DNA of 64,000 bases from Nymphaea colorata (GCF_008831285.2 NC_045144.1:20041716-20105715); one strand, 5' to 3'. Shown: positions 1-11,095, counted from the stretch's first letter. The notes: generated by a model not told the origin, from the letters alone. A program made the numbers and translations.

Positions 1-643
1 ACGCAGCAAGTTTTTTGACACTAAAAGATTGTTTTTTGCATTGTATCTATCAGGCTAATGAGGTGAGTCTTAGCCTCTTCAGTTCTCTCAATCGTGTCCC
101 TTGGTTTCTCCATAAGTGGACCTTGTATTTGAGGTGCCAAGAAATGGCTCCAAACAACTGCTGACATGAGGTGAGTTGTATCGGGTTGGAATCGGCGGCA
201 TTCTTTGACACTAAAAACAGGCCTATTACCTTAAGTTAAAAAGGGGTTTGATGAGAGCTCCAAGCCATAAAAATGGCCATCGTTGGATCAAAGGCGAGGT
301 GTAGAGTTTGATGGCAAATGTGGAAGCCCAATTGTTACACGCCATGAAGGCTCCGGACGCATGTATTCAGAGACACGATAATCCATAACCGACTGCAATA
401 TGTCGTGGAACAACGTTCTTAAGATCATCTCGTTCTCACCGTGGATTTCAGAGGGAGACCTCTCTTTGTATAAAGCCTCTTCGTTATTCAAACATTCAAG
501 TCGTTTCTTGGTGGTCATTTTTTTGGTGGGACCTAAGTTCTGAAAGAGAAAAGTCAGCTATAAATATGGGTGTCCCTCAACTGCAATTAAAAGGTCATCC
601 CAAGCAAGCTGTGCGGGTCTAGACAGCTACTACGTACAGCTCA
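1..643. other. Left edge; no gene established
   Basis: I see no gene that I can name. One minus-strand open frame at 288-518 (76 codons) has protein-like composition, with few low-complexity runs and a charged N-terminal half. It could be a fragment of a degraded coding sequence, but no domain is recognisable and no splice partner is visible. Confidence 0.3.
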
Positions 644-651
644 GTGGTAGA

Positions 652-863
652 CAGGGGCGAAGCCAGGATTTTCTTCAGGAGCGGGCCGACAGTCTGACCT
701 CTGAATCCAGATAGGGTCAAACTGAATTCCAATACAAAAAATACATTACGTAATTAAAAAATATTATTTTTTAATGTAAAAAAAAAAATTCATTGGCTGG
801 GGTGGGGCCATGGCCTAGGCGGGCCACCCCTTCCCTCGCGGACCCCCCTTCCCTCCGCCCCTG
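652..863. mobile_element. hAT-like non-autonomous element (MITE)
   Basis: This 212 bp element has terminal inverted repeats. The left end reads CAGGGGCGAAG, and the right end, read on the other strand, is CAGGGGCGGAG. It is flanked by 8 bp near-identical direct repeats, GTGGTAGA at 644-651 and GTGGCAGA at 864-871. An 8 bp target duplication with CAGGGG termini is typical of plant hAT elements. It has no coding capacity. Confidence 0.7.
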
Positions 864-871
864 GTGGCAGA

Positions 872-1389
872 AGGATTTTTTTGCTAAGGGGTACTTGAGT
901 TGCTGGCATAAGTTTTAACATGTAATTTTTGAGTCATGACAATGCAATCTTGGGCATTTACAATAATAAGATTTTTGTTGGGCGGATCTGAGCATTTCCT
1001 CACATTTATATATCAAAATTTAGCCCCACCAGCTTTTGAAAATTTTTGTTTACTTTGAGTTTTCTACAAGGTAATATGTGTCGGAGTGCGGAGTCTGATT
1101 CTCTATAACATGTAGATAATTTTACATTTTGATGGTTTTGCCTTATCCCCATATTTAAGAGGGGGACGGATATCTTTCTTGTGCTCTCGTTGTCTTTTCT
1201 TTTCTGAGATATTAGTGAAAAAAAACCTGTATGGCCGTAGACGTAGGGGAGATGTAGATCTAGGTCTCATGCCACTATTGTAAATAGATCTTACAAGGGG
1301 ATGCCATTGTATGTCTCATCTCCACCAGTTTCACCGTTAAAAGTGGAGCCAGTTTCCCTTCTTATTGTTCTTACTCTTCTCTTATTCCC
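872..1389. other. Intergenic, nothing recognised
   Basis: AT-rich sequence with no convincing reading frame, RNA gene or repeat structure that I can support. Confidence 0.4.
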
Positions 1390-1391
1390 TC

Positions 1392-1545
1392 TATAAATGG
1401 TTTGTGATCTGGTTCAAAAGTTAGAAGCATGTTTCCTTCTCAAGTATTATTCTTCCTTTACTTCCCCTTCCCCCACAAACCAAGAGTAGATCAGGAGACA
1501 TAATAGATGATACTCTTGATGTGAAACACAAGGAACCGAAAGACA
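1392..1545 (+). pseudogene. Relic of a CRP gene 5' end and intron start
   Basis: TATAAATG at 1392-1399 sits where the TATA box of the peptide genes would be. The segment ending around 1545 resembles the start of the CRP4 intron: an AAACCAAGAGTAGATC-like stretch, then CTCTTGATGTGAAACA, matching CTCTTGATGTCAAACA near 23533. No signal-peptide exon survives between them. The match is short and diverged, so this is a tentative call. Confidence 0.35.
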
Positions 1546-2240
1546 ATTTGAAGTTGCTCCTAGTTTTTCTACCGCTAATAAAAAATTGATCATAAGTTTG
1601 TTTTCGAAATTTAATTTTTAAATCAGCAAAAAATTTGTCAATTATTTTACCTTTTACAAATAAGATGAGGAATATGCCTAACTATATTAATATAATGAGA
1701 ATTTTTAATTTGAAGAAAGTTATGATGTTAATAGGCCTATATGGTTCTATAAATGAATACGCTTGTATCATAAATAGGCGTCATTTTCTTAGAAGGCCAT
1801 GACCGGGTCAAGAGTCTGACTCAATTCAATGCAGGACGAGTTAATTAATTCGAGCTTATCTCTTGCCGTGCATTCCGGGCACATCTGGAGTAGAAAGATA
1901 CATTCTCTCTCTCTCTCTCTCTTGGTTTTAAATATTGAATAGCGGTTAGGGCATAAGACCAATTATGTGCATGTAAAATCCGATTTTTTTATAAAAGTCC
2001 TTGCACAAAAATCAGCATTAATCGGTAAATTCCCCTTAATCTCCGCTTTACCTCTATATATGTTGGGTTGGTGGTGCCATCCATATATACTTTCGCAACA
2101 TCTAGGAAAATAATTGCCCAGCTTTTGTATCTACAGCAATATGGATCATTGTCCATTTATACATCATCCCTCCCTGTTACACTTGCCTATCTAATTTTGA
2201 TGAAAAAAAAAAACGACTTGAGGTGCTTTTAACCTGCTGG

Positions 2241-2525
2241 TAGGGGTGACCGGGTCGGCCCGACGATCCCAAAACTTGGGCCCAGTCCTGGCCCGATACT
2301 CGAAACCTGAGCCCAGACTCGACATTGTTTAGCCTGATTTATAATAAAAAGATAAAATAATTTTTTAATATAAAATATATTTTTAATAATGAAATATATA
2401 TTATTAAATTTAAAAATAATAAAAAATAATTTTTTAAAGTAATAATGGCCGGATCAAACTGGGTTTTTTTCGGTCCAGACCTGGGCCCGATCGGCCGGGT
2501 ACCAGGTACCCAGCGCGCAGGGCGA
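2241..2525. mobile_element. Insertion rich in GGGCC/CCGGG words
   Basis: The ends are GC-rich, with words such as GGGTCGGCCCG and GGGCCCGATCGGCC, around an extremely AT-rich core. The duplicated flank upstream of CRP2 lacks it: near 5740 the sequence runs directly from a CCTGCAGG-like stretch into the block that precedes the AAGCATGGA-AATTGG landmark. The element class is not determined. A related element lies at 31645-31910 and 45099-45364. Confidence 0.5.
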
Positions 2526-2686
2526 AAGGAGGAGGAAATATTAAGTGAAAGAAAGCATGGACAATTGGAATAGTGTCTCAAATTAAGCGTGGTAAGATTC
2601 TCAACGTAAGATTCTCAACTACCCTTATTAATTCTCTCTCTCTCTCTCCAAAATGGTAGCTCTTTGACTAAGTCCGATGTCACCCC

Positions 2687-2694
2687 TATAAGTT
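2687..2694 (+). promoter_or_regulatory. Degenerate TATA box of CRP1
   Basis: TATAAGTT lies 78 bp before the CRP1 start codon, exactly where the other family members have TATAAATA. Two substitutions weaken the motif, in line with decay of this copy. Confidence 0.5.
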
Positions 2695-2764
2695 TATCAA
2701 AGCACAGGTCCCATTCTACAGTGCACTCAATTTTGTCTTCCTGCACCAGACATTACTATTTACA

Positions 2765-3892
2765 ATGAAGCAAGTTTCCTTTCCAGTCTTCTTTCTTGCC
2801 CTTCTCCTACTGTCCTTTGTGGTTTTTGCACGTAAACTATACGAGCATAAGAATATGTTTTGCTTATCTTTAGTCCTTCTTAATTTACTTCTTTTTCCTT
2901 CCAAAATCATTAGCCCACCAACAATAGATCATGCCACCCTAGCAGAGACAATGGCAGTGACAGATGTAGGCTGTTCGTATATGTAATGAGCGTATGCCGG
3001 ATGTAGATTCTACTATCAATATGCACATTTACTTTAATGACCAAACATTGCATATGCATGTGCATAAGATGACAAATATAATAAATATGAGATAATGAAA
3101 TAACAAACGGACAAATATATTAGATAACACTAAACGTAAGCATATGATGATGTTTATGAAATAACAAAAGATTTATGAAATAATGAAATAACAAACATAT
3201 TTATGAGATAATGCTAAACAAAAGTATGAGATAATGTCTATGAGATAATGAAATATTTATGAAATAATGAGATAATAGATAGATGTATGAGATAATGATA
3301 AACATAAGTACGAGATAATAAAATATTTATGAGATAATGAGATAACAATATTAGTGGTTCAAAAAAATGAAAATGTTTTTTTACTGCTTAAAAGAATATA
3401 TTGGTCACAATGATATGCATATACGAACTTGACAAATTTTTCCTTTACCGAGTCTTCAAATATTTTTCTACAGATTTCTTTTTTGTCCCTCCAAAAGATT
3501 TTTCTTTGTATTTCCTAGGCATTTTCTCTCATTTATTAAAATGGTGCAACAAAATTACGTCCGCGTATATAACCAGCTTTGTATGTGCATTTAAAATTGC
3601 AGGGCTGAACACTTTCATAAATGTAAATGTGGATGCAGATGAAAACAATGTGAAACGTGAGGTTGATATAAAATATTGGAAAGTGTCATTTCTGTTTAAA
3701 CACGTGTTTGATTTTAACTGGTTCCAAGCAGTGGGGATGATAGGTGGTGCAATCTCACACTCTGGAGTGTGCCATATATGTTTAAATCAGTGCTGCACAG
3801 CGGAGAAGCATGCTGAGTTCATGAAATCCCTCAAAACTGAAACTTTATATGATTATGGTGATGATGACAGTATCTATAGTGCTTCTCAATAA
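2765..3892 (+). pseudogene. CRP1, secreted cysteine-rich peptide gene, probably decayed
   Basis: Exon 1 (2765-2852) encodes a signal peptide beginning MKQVSFPVFFLALLLL and ending FARKLYEHK. It aligns codon for codon with the other family members. The intron would be 2853-3638. The donor, GTATGT in CRP2 and CRP3, reads ATATGT here, so the GT is lost. The next GT would change the intron phase. Exon 2 (3639-3892) keeps the GGATGCAG acceptor and a four-cysteine core (C-x2-C-x3-CC). A net 10 nt loss near the normal stop shifts the frame, so translation runs past it and adds an acidic tail. The TATA box is also degenerate. Either this is a dying copy or it uses an AT-AG intron, which I think less likely. 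Confidence 0.7.
3085..3350 (+). repeat. Degenerate short tandem repeat in the CRP1 intron
   Basis: Imperfect tandem copies of an ATGAGATAATGAAATAA-like unit, many with internal indels, fill about 270 bp of the CRP1 intron. The other CRP introns do not have it. Confidence 0.7.
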
Positions 3893-3899
3893 GAAAGAG

Positions 3900-3929
3900 T
3901 GCATGCCCTTGCAAAAGAGCATGCATGCA
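3900..3929 (+). promoter_or_regulatory. 3' GCATGC hairpin after CRP1
   Basis: TGCATGC at 3900-3906 can pair with GCATGCA at 3919-3925. The same arrangement follows the stop codon in the other CRP genes. The CATGCATG word is also an RY-type element. Confidence 0.5.
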
Positions 3930-3930
3930 T

Positions 3931-5109
3931 TCTATGGATTTCTTATTTCTTGTTGTTAGCAAGAAACCAATATATATTTATGTTGATCATGTTTTCACCT
4001 CTGCAAGGAAATTAAATAAGTTCTGTTCAATGCACATATATATACTAAAACAAGGTCGCACACACGAGTTTCAACATGGTTCGACTCTAGGTCAGCGGCA
4101 GAAGTAGGTATGGGCTGCATGAGGCATATGCCCCAATGAGTCTACTCTAAAACAATGAGTCTACTCTAAAATCTTGTTTTTATTGATGGGTTCTAGGAAG
4201 ATTAGGGTTCAATTGTATGCACTCGCCCCCTGAGACCCAAGTCACTGTCCCAAGGCCAATTGAAAATTTGTTACCTATACATTTAATGCCCCACAGACAA
4301 AAAATTTCTAACTCCACCCCCTCTCTAAGTCTGCATCCACCATCCTCACTATCTCTCAACTTTTTTGATGATATAGGAGGTATTGATTAGAGCTCTTTTA
4401 AGTTGCATTATGTAAAGCCTGTCCCTTCTTGAGGGAAGATGTTGTTTCCTCACTTGGTGGAGATTCACATCTATCATTATCGGTTACATGATAAGAATTT
4501 GGCTAGCTAGACTTAGATGTAATCCAATGATGTCCGTGATAATCAAAATTAGCTTTGTAAAAATAATCTATTTTCAAAATTTTGATCTTCTATTTTGGCG
4601 TGACATAGTGCCGAAGACCCTCAGGCAAGTGCAGTAGACCATTGCCCACATGTCCCATAAAGGTTCACTATTTTCATCTTGATATGTTCAATTTTTTTCT
4701 GATTTATATATGATGTTGGCCCTTATAAAGACACTTGTCCGTAAATTAGTTTCCATCAGCCTAAAATTCATCTCCCCTTGCCACGGGCGCATCAGCGGTG
4801 GATAGCTGGCGTCTATAAACATATAGCAACAGAAAATGGCCTAAACAAGATGACATAAACCCAATTCAGAATCACGGAATAAGCAACAAGAGACAAATTT
4901 GTGTTTAGCTAAAATTTTAAAAAGTTCAGAAATCAAGAAACAAAACAAAGCTAGTAGCGTTGCCAAACTTGTAAACAAGGGCAGAGTTAGCAGTTTTTCA
5001 TTTCAAGGATTGAAACTATCGTTCCATGAACTTGCCTTGTACTCATGGACATCTTGTTTCTATTTTTCCATGAATATGGCCTGATCTTTTGGTGTAAGAT
5101 AATGAAACA
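3931..5109. other. Intergenic between CRP1 and CRP2
   Basis: No gene recognised. A 19 bp direct repeat (CAATGAGTCTACTCTAAAA) occurs near 4134 and 4154. The first part holds the rest of the CRP1 3' flank, which resembles the region after CRP2 (8401-8520). Confidence 0.4.
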
Positions 5110-5946
5110 TTTACCACGACAATCTAAAGTTGCACCTAAATTTTCGACCGCTAATAAGACACTGTTCATAAGTTTATTTGTGAAAATTTAATTTTTAAAT
5201 CAGCGAAAATTTGTCAATTTTTTACCTTTTACAAATAAGACGATGAATATGCATGCCTAGCCAATTTATTAATATAATGAGAATTTCTTTGAAGGAAGCT
5301 CTGATATTAATTGGCCTATTTGATTCGATAAATGAATACACTCGTCCATAAAAAGAAGTCGGTTTCTTTGAATCGAAGACCGAATCAAGATCCTTACTCA
5401 ATTCAATGCAGCCACATGCAATTAATTAGAGCTTGTCTCTTGCAGTGCATCCCCAGCCCATTTGGAGCAGAGAAAGGAACATTTTTTTTTTTTTTTTTGT
5501 CGTTGTAAAGACCAAATTCTTTGCATTTAAAAATTTGATTTTCTTAAAAAATTCTCGGATAAAAAGCAGCATTAATATGTAAACTCCCCCTAATCTCCAC
5601 TTTATATCTATATATCTTCGGTTGGTGGTGCTATCCATATTTATTTTTGCAACATCCATATATATCATCTATCCCTCGTACACCAGACCTCTCCAATTTT
5701 GATGTAAAAAAAAAAAAGATTTGAAGGCTTTCTGCCCTGCAGGTTAGCATCCAGGACAGAGAGTGAGAGGGGAAAGATTAACTGAAAGGAAGCATGGAGA
5801 ATTGGTACAGTGTCTCAAAGTATGGTAAGATTATCAAGCTTGAGGAATTGAATTGAATGGAAAGTGTCACCACATGCTCAACTACCCTCATTAATTCTCT
5901 TCACCTTCCAGAAAGGTAGATCACTGGCAAAGTCTCATGTCACGCC
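5110..5946 (+). repeat. Duplicated 5' flank, copy 2 (upstream of CRP2)
   Basis: This is the counterpart of 1546-2764. It lacks the insertion found at 2241-2525 and so represents the empty site. It ends in the conserved promoter block with a CTTTCC-x-AGAAAGGTAGATC-like stretch that precedes the TATA box in the CRP genes. Confidence 0.7.
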
Positions 5947-5954
5947 TATAAATA
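5947..5954 (+). promoter_or_regulatory. TATA box of CRP2
   Basis: TATAAATA lies 75 bp before the start codon. It is followed by GATGATGGAGGAGGTCTCAT, a leader shared almost unchanged with CRP3, CRP5, CRP6 and CRP7. Confidence 0.75.
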
Positions 5955-6021
5955 GATGATGGAGGAGGTCTCATTCTGCACTCAACCAGTCTTCCTCCAC
6001 CAGCTGCAGTTGGCATTTACA

Positions 6022-7329
6022 ATGAAGCGAGTTTCCCTTCCATTCATCTTTCTTGCCCTTCTATTACTGTCCTCTGTGGCTTTTGCACGCACACTATATC
6101 AGAATAAGAGTATGTTTCGCTGATCTCTAGTTTTCCTTTGCTTCCTTTTTCTTTCAAAACTATAGCCCACAAAGACTCGATCATGTCACCCTGTTGCAGG
6201 GGGTGGAGGCAGGTGTGGGTTAGTTCAGGAAATTACCCCTCACAGAGACACTTATAAATATTTTTTTTTATGCTGATATTTTAAACATTTTTTCTCATTT
6301 ACATATTGGTGCCTCATAAAAATTTTAAAATTTTTTATTACAGACCCTTAGCCCGAATTTTCGGACTTCACCCCTGCGTCCCCTATTGGTGACACTCTTG
6401 ATGTCAAACAGGCAACTGCACCTCGAGTTGCCTGATGTAATACACAGAGAATGATAGATTGTTAAGTGAGTGTGTGTTTCCTAGTAGTGTTTGATATTTC
6501 GGGTCACACCTGCAGACGATGAGAACAACCTCTTCCGGCTCCTCCCCCCACCCCGGCTCTCTGTCTCTCTCTCTCTCTCTCTCTGTGGACACATGCACAA
6601 GCAGACTAGAACCACATAGAGACATATATGAGTGTACCCGTTGATTCGGTTTTTGCAGCTTTTTCTACAGTATTTGTTTACAGACATACAGGCATGGTGT
6701 AGCTGTTATCTTCTACTAGTTAACTTCCAGTTTATTTTCGGCCTTGTGACTGTTTTTGTTACATAACAAAGTTAGTATGACAGTATTGGAGTTAATGAGA
6801 GGTACAGGGGACGGGTATTTAGAGATAGGCAGGTACGTTCTGGACCAGATCTTGGCCGGACCTAAAATCTAGTGATTCTAATCCAATAATTTGAGGGAAA
6901 AAACAACAATAATTTGGGAAAAAAAACCCCTTGAATCGTCAAACTTTGAAGTTACATACACATGTATATATAATCATGAGCTTTTGTCTCACATACCTAT
7001 ATTGCTATACATGTTATCCCTTTTTCAAATTTATTTATTTTTTTATCTAGTTTTACCTAACAGATCAAGTGAATTAAATTTATTTACCACCATGTTACCA
7101 AAGTCCAAATATATGAAAATGTGTGTTCCCATATACGTATTTTTATATAGGAATTGAAATCACCCTGCTATACTTGTGACTGGATGGGTTTTCTTTTTTA
7201 TGTCGATAAATATCATTGGAAAATGTGCATTTATAACAGTCAGTTGGCGACAGTTTTTGACAATAAAGTTTTTAACAATAAAAAAAAAAAAAAAACTAAC
7301 CAACCGGCGAGAGGAGTACCAGCTTATTT

Positions 7330-7360
<31 letters not shown>

Positions 7361-7443
7361 ACAACCTATTTTTGAGACATTAAATCTTGGCCGTCTGATC
7401 TAAAATCAGACGGTCTACATCTTCCCTCTCTTCCTCCCCTCCT

Positions 7444-7477
<34 letters not shown>

Positions 7478-8305
7478 CTTGCAAGGGTAGCCTTGGTGGC
7501 TTTGCGTCAGATAACGAAAGTCGGTAAGTTTACCCAGTGGGCTTCTTCTTGAAAATATGAGAAAAAAAAAGAAAGAAAAAAAAATCTAAGCTGGTTTGGA
7601 CCGTCCACGCCCCCTTTTTTATTTAAAAAAAAAAAAATCAACACTGACAAGCATCGAAGGGGGAGGCATTGCCTGCTTCCGCTGTTGGAGATGGGTATGG
7701 CCGCCGGTAGGCTGGGCACCGGCGGTGGTTTGCCCCATCGTTTTCTTCTAAGCGTTTATTGGTAAAAAAAAAAAAAAAAAGGCAGGGGAGGCCGGTGGGA
7801 GGTCACAGCCTAGAGGAGGATGGACTCTAATGCCTCTAGGGCGAAGGGCAAAGTGAAGGGAGGGTTCGCATCGGTTAAGCCCACCTTTAATTTTCTTTTC
7901 AAATTACATGTAAAATTTTACAAAATTTGGAAAGTTTAATTCTACTTTTCTTATGAAAAATTTTTAGCTTTCCACCTACGAAACTCCATTTAGTATGTAA
8001 TGGTCGCCTTCATCTTCCTTGCCGGTCGCCTTCCCCTTGCCGCAAGGCGGTAGCAGTCTGCCCTCCTTCCTCGCTGATAAATTTGCATCTGAAGTGATTG
8101 GTTGGAAGCTTTGATAATTGTAAATATGGATGCAGATGAAAACAATCCGAACCATGGGGTTGACCAATGGTCACGCATAATAGGCGGGGGAGTACGCGGA
8201 GGAGCAAAAGGAGGATGCGCACTTTTCTGCCATTATTTAAATCGGTGCTGCACGGCGGCGGAGTATGCCGAGTTCGAGAAAGCTCACAGTGTTCCTAAGA
8301 ACTGA
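6022..8305 (+). CDS. CRP2, small secreted cysteine-rich peptide (two exons)
   Basis: Exon 1 is 6022-6109, the phase-1 intron 6110-8135 (GTATGT...GCAG), and exon 2 8136-8305. The spliced product is about 85 residues. Residues 1-22 form a signal peptide (MKRVSLPFIFLALLLLSSVA, then FA before the likely cleavage ahead of Arg23). The mature part is basic and glycine-rich (GGGVRGGAKGG), then carries four cysteines as C-x3-C-x5-CC, then the family tail AEYAEFEKAHSVPKN. I do not recognise the family. Vicinal CC pairs and a hydrophobic leader suggest a disulfide-rich apoplastic peptide. Exon joining is inferred from reading-frame compatibility and conservation across seven copies, not from transcripts. 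The intron holds a (TA)n run and a conserved hairpin. Confidence 0.75.
6408..6433 (+). other. Conserved intron stem-loop in CRP2
   Basis: CAGGCAACT (6408-6416) and AGTTGCCTG (6425-6433) are perfect complements with an 8 nt loop. They lie just after CTCTTGATGTCAAA, a block found in the introns of all CRP copies that keep their 5' intron half. The CRP4 intron has a paired A-T for G-C change in this stem. Confidence 0.5.
7334..7360. repeat. (TA)n microsatellite in the CRP2 intron
   Basis: Uninterrupted alternating A and T for 27 bp, inside the CRP2 intron. Poly-A and CT/CA runs lie nearby (7279-7295, 7446-7475). Confidence 0.9.
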
Positions 8306-8364
8306 AACTTTATATGATGATGGTGATGATGATAGTATCTATGGTGCTTATCAATAAGAAGGAG

Positions 8365-8400
8365 TGCATGCTTGCTGCTCTGCAGAAGAGCATGCATGCA
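8365..8400 (+). promoter_or_regulatory. 3' GCATGC hairpin after CRP2
   Basis: TGCATGCT (8365-8372) and AGCATGCA (8389-8396) are exact complements with a 16 nt loop, 59 bp past the stop codon. A GATGATGGTGATGATGATAG stretch lies between the stop and the hairpin. Confidence 0.6.
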
Positions 8401-9649
8401 TTCTGTGGATTTCCTAGTTCTTGCTGTTAGTAAGAACCAATGTATATTTACAGTTTGTCATGTTTGTACCTGTGCAATGAAATTAAATGACTTTTGTTCA
8501 GTTACATACGCATACACATACAAACACTATTGTTATTATTATTATTACTTCCACTAAGGCAAACGAACTGGATCGAGCCAGCTGGTACTCAACCCAACCA
8601 AATGTTCGTTTATGAATAATGTGTTTAAATTACATTCCGAGTTCATTTCTATCTTTTCATGTTGAACCCCTTCATATTTACAGCTAACGCCTTCATTTGG
8701 GTCTGAGCTTCCTTTCTTTGATGCTCAACTTATTGGAGTGCATCACCCGCTTAGTGCTTGGTTTGTCTTATTATGCTATAACACGGATGCAAAAGTCTAG
8801 ACCAGTGTTATGTGTGTCATATGATAGGTCTCTTCTAGGTGAAGAAAACCCAAACAATATGAGTTTAATATGCAATACGCCTACATATCACACCCATATC
8901 GGGTGTATCATACGATAGAAGGGCTGTCTGTCTCATACGATACACCCCATATCTTATAATATAATGTTAAAATTTAAAAAAGGGCCTAGTGTCATTTTTT
9001 GCTTCATTCTTTTAACCAAGACCCTCTTTCTAAATTTCTCTAGAACATGTGAGGAGAGATTTTGCTGATTTCTCCGAAAAATCACTGATTTGGGGATGAA
9101 CCATCGATTTGATGAACTCACTATGTACTTTACTAAACTCTACAACACTCTAAAGTCTAAACTCGTATGTGATAGATCATAGATGCTCTTTAAACTGTGA
9201 TAAATCATGAATGTTTTAGCTTTCTTGGGAATCTTTTATTAGTGTTACTTTTCATTTTTTGAATTTGTTGATTTTAAATATTCCTATGGTTTATCAATGA
9301 TGAATCATTAATATTCTTTGTGTGACAAGCTTTTTTTATATGAAATACATTGTTCTTAATTTTTCAGATTTTTTGGCTACTTTTCTTTTCTTGATTTTTA
9401 CTATTTTTTAGTGTTTTTTAAGTTAAAAATTAATTTAATAATACATTACGATACGGCGTATATAAGTCGACCCGACCGATACATGATACAAAATATGCTA
9501 GTGACAACATTGGCCTAGATGCCGCAATTAGTCCAGCTAATGTGGCATCGTTAGCAGCCACCTGCTAACTGCCGCCTCTTACCATGTAAATACTACCTAA
9601 AACCCCTACAAGCTCTGCCCTAATCCAGTTAGAGCAAACCTTCAACAGA
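8401..9649. other. Intergenic between CRP2 and CRP3, left part
   Basis: The remaining CRP2 3' flank is followed by AT-rich sequence with no gene I can support. Short open frames near 8697 look like chance. Confidence 0.4.
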
Positions 9650-10440
9650 GGAGGGGTTGCATTACATACTTGGTCAGCCTGCCACACCACATTAGCTGTG
9701 GGCCCCACAAAGGGTATTGTGGTATTCTTATGAAAATATAATGCTATTTTTCTTCAATGAAAGGATATTTTGAGAAGGTTTCTCGAAGGGCATTTTCAGA
9801 TATTTTCATAAAACAAGGATATTTTGAGAATGTTGAATTAAAAATTATTGGTATTCAGAGAATGATCATAATGGCTAGATACTTGGACTTTGGAATGATA
9901 CGTGACTATTTGAATTTGAAAATGGATCTAGCTCTCAGATTTGGAGCTGGATCAAAAGCTTAGAATTGATCAAAAATAATATATTTAGATTTGGATCTTG
10001 AATTTGGATCTAAAACTCAGATTTGGTATTGAATCTCAGATTTAGATGTAGATTAAGGTAAAAACATGCAATTGGATCTAAATTTGGATCTAGATCAAGA
10101 ATTTGGAACCAATCAAGGATATGAATCTAAACTTTGGACCTTGGGTTCGGATCAGGTTTGGAATGATATGAAGGCACAAATTGGGATCAAATGAGTCCAG
10201 AATTGACATTTGAATCAGGGTCTAGATCTAAAGATCTGTTGCGGATCCAGTTTTAGAATTTGGATTTGGATACAGATCCATTTTGTATGTGGTTTGAATC
10301 TAGGGATCTATTTTGGATCTGGGGCTAGTATTTCGATAGATACTAGACATTGGATACAACGTTCAAAATATATAGACATTGGATTCAACTTTCAAAATGT
10401 TGAAGTGTAAACAAAATCTAAACTGCATAGATACAACTTT
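9650..10440. repeat. Dispersed repeat copy 1, GGATCT-rich
   Basis: This matches 62110-62800. Both begin with a CTTGGTCAGCCTGCCAC stretch, share GGCCCCACAAAGGGTATTGT, and then run into about 600 bp dense in TTTGGATCTA-like words. It is probably part of an old retrotransposon terminal repeat. No coding domain is visible. Confidence 0.6.
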
Positions 10441-10680
10441 CAAAATATATAGACATTGGATATAAGATATTTGAAACTAATTATGGATCTGGTAGGAGAA
10501 GGTTCAATTGAATCTGATCAGATATCGTTCCTTGAATTTCCTAAGTCTGATTTCTTTTGAAAAGTTTCTGTCGCATATGCATGTGCAGTACAACACGTGA
10601 TCATGAACATCCACCACACAAGTTTTACCAATTGGTGGATGTCAGCTGCGTTACGTGGACGAAGCTTGTAAAATACAAAG
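10441..10680. repeat. Dispersed repeat, GAATCTGATCAGATATCGTT segment, copy 1
   Basis: This matches 63205-63400 closely and 18840-19320 more loosely. All three share a TCTGATCAGAT core and a later GTCTGATTTCTT stretch. The first and third also share a GTTACGTGGACGAAGCTTG-like end. Confidence 0.55.
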
Positions 10681-10849
10681 GTTTCTCCTTTATAGCTTCC
10701 AACCTACATCTGCAGTAAGAGTCGGAGACAGTTTTAAAAATTATTTGTCTTTCATAGTTTTTCACTTTTTTGCTTTTTCATTTTTATCTTTCCAGTCTTT
10801 TCCTGTGAACATGGTGCACCAATACCGTGTGCTGAATATAACCAGGTTC

Positions 10850-11095
10850 GCAGATCTCGGTGTCTGCAATGAAACAACGTCCCTTTTCTCTTTCTCTCCT
10901 CTTATCTCCAAGGCTAGCCGCCAGAAGCGACCAGCTATCTTCACCGGCCTTCTCATTATTTTCACTTTGTCTCTGTCTCTATGCTAACCCTTTCGAAGAA
11001 AACATGCAAGTGGTTGGTCACTACAGAGAAAGAGAAAGAGAGAGAGAGGCGTGTGAGCCTTTAGAGGGGAAAGACAAAGAAGGGATGCAGGCTTG
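10850..11095 (+). repeat. CT-rich repeat, copy upstream of CRP3
   Basis: The element runs from CTCGGTGTCTGCAATGAAAC through CTCCAAGGCTAGCCGCCAGA to GTGGTTGGTCACTACAGAGA. The same order occurs at about 27425, 40506, 53960 and 63575, always upstream of a CRP gene or, at the right edge, presumably so. Inverted relatives lie at 15840-16145 and 56385-56520. Confidence 0.7.

Larger units (their letters stand above)
1546..2764 (+). repeat. Duplicated 5' flank, copy 1 (upstream of CRP1)
   Basis: This flank matches 5110-6021 upstream of CRP2 over most of its length. Shared landmarks are a block around ACCGCTAATAA, an AAATTTAATTTTTAAATCAGC stretch, and the segment just before the start codon. The copies differ by substitutions and by the insertion at 2241-2525. 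CRP1 and CRP2 therefore arose by tandem duplication including about 1 kb of upstream sequence. Confidence 0.7.

Noticed and set aside
3085-3350. CRISPR-like array of short repeats
   Set aside because: The repeats are degenerate, have no unique spacers, and lie in a plant intron. It is an ordinary minisatellite.
9960-10440. GGATCT-rich stretch as a designed or regulatory repeat
   Set aside because: A diverged copy at 62340-62800 within a longer shared block points to an old dispersed repeat, not a local array.
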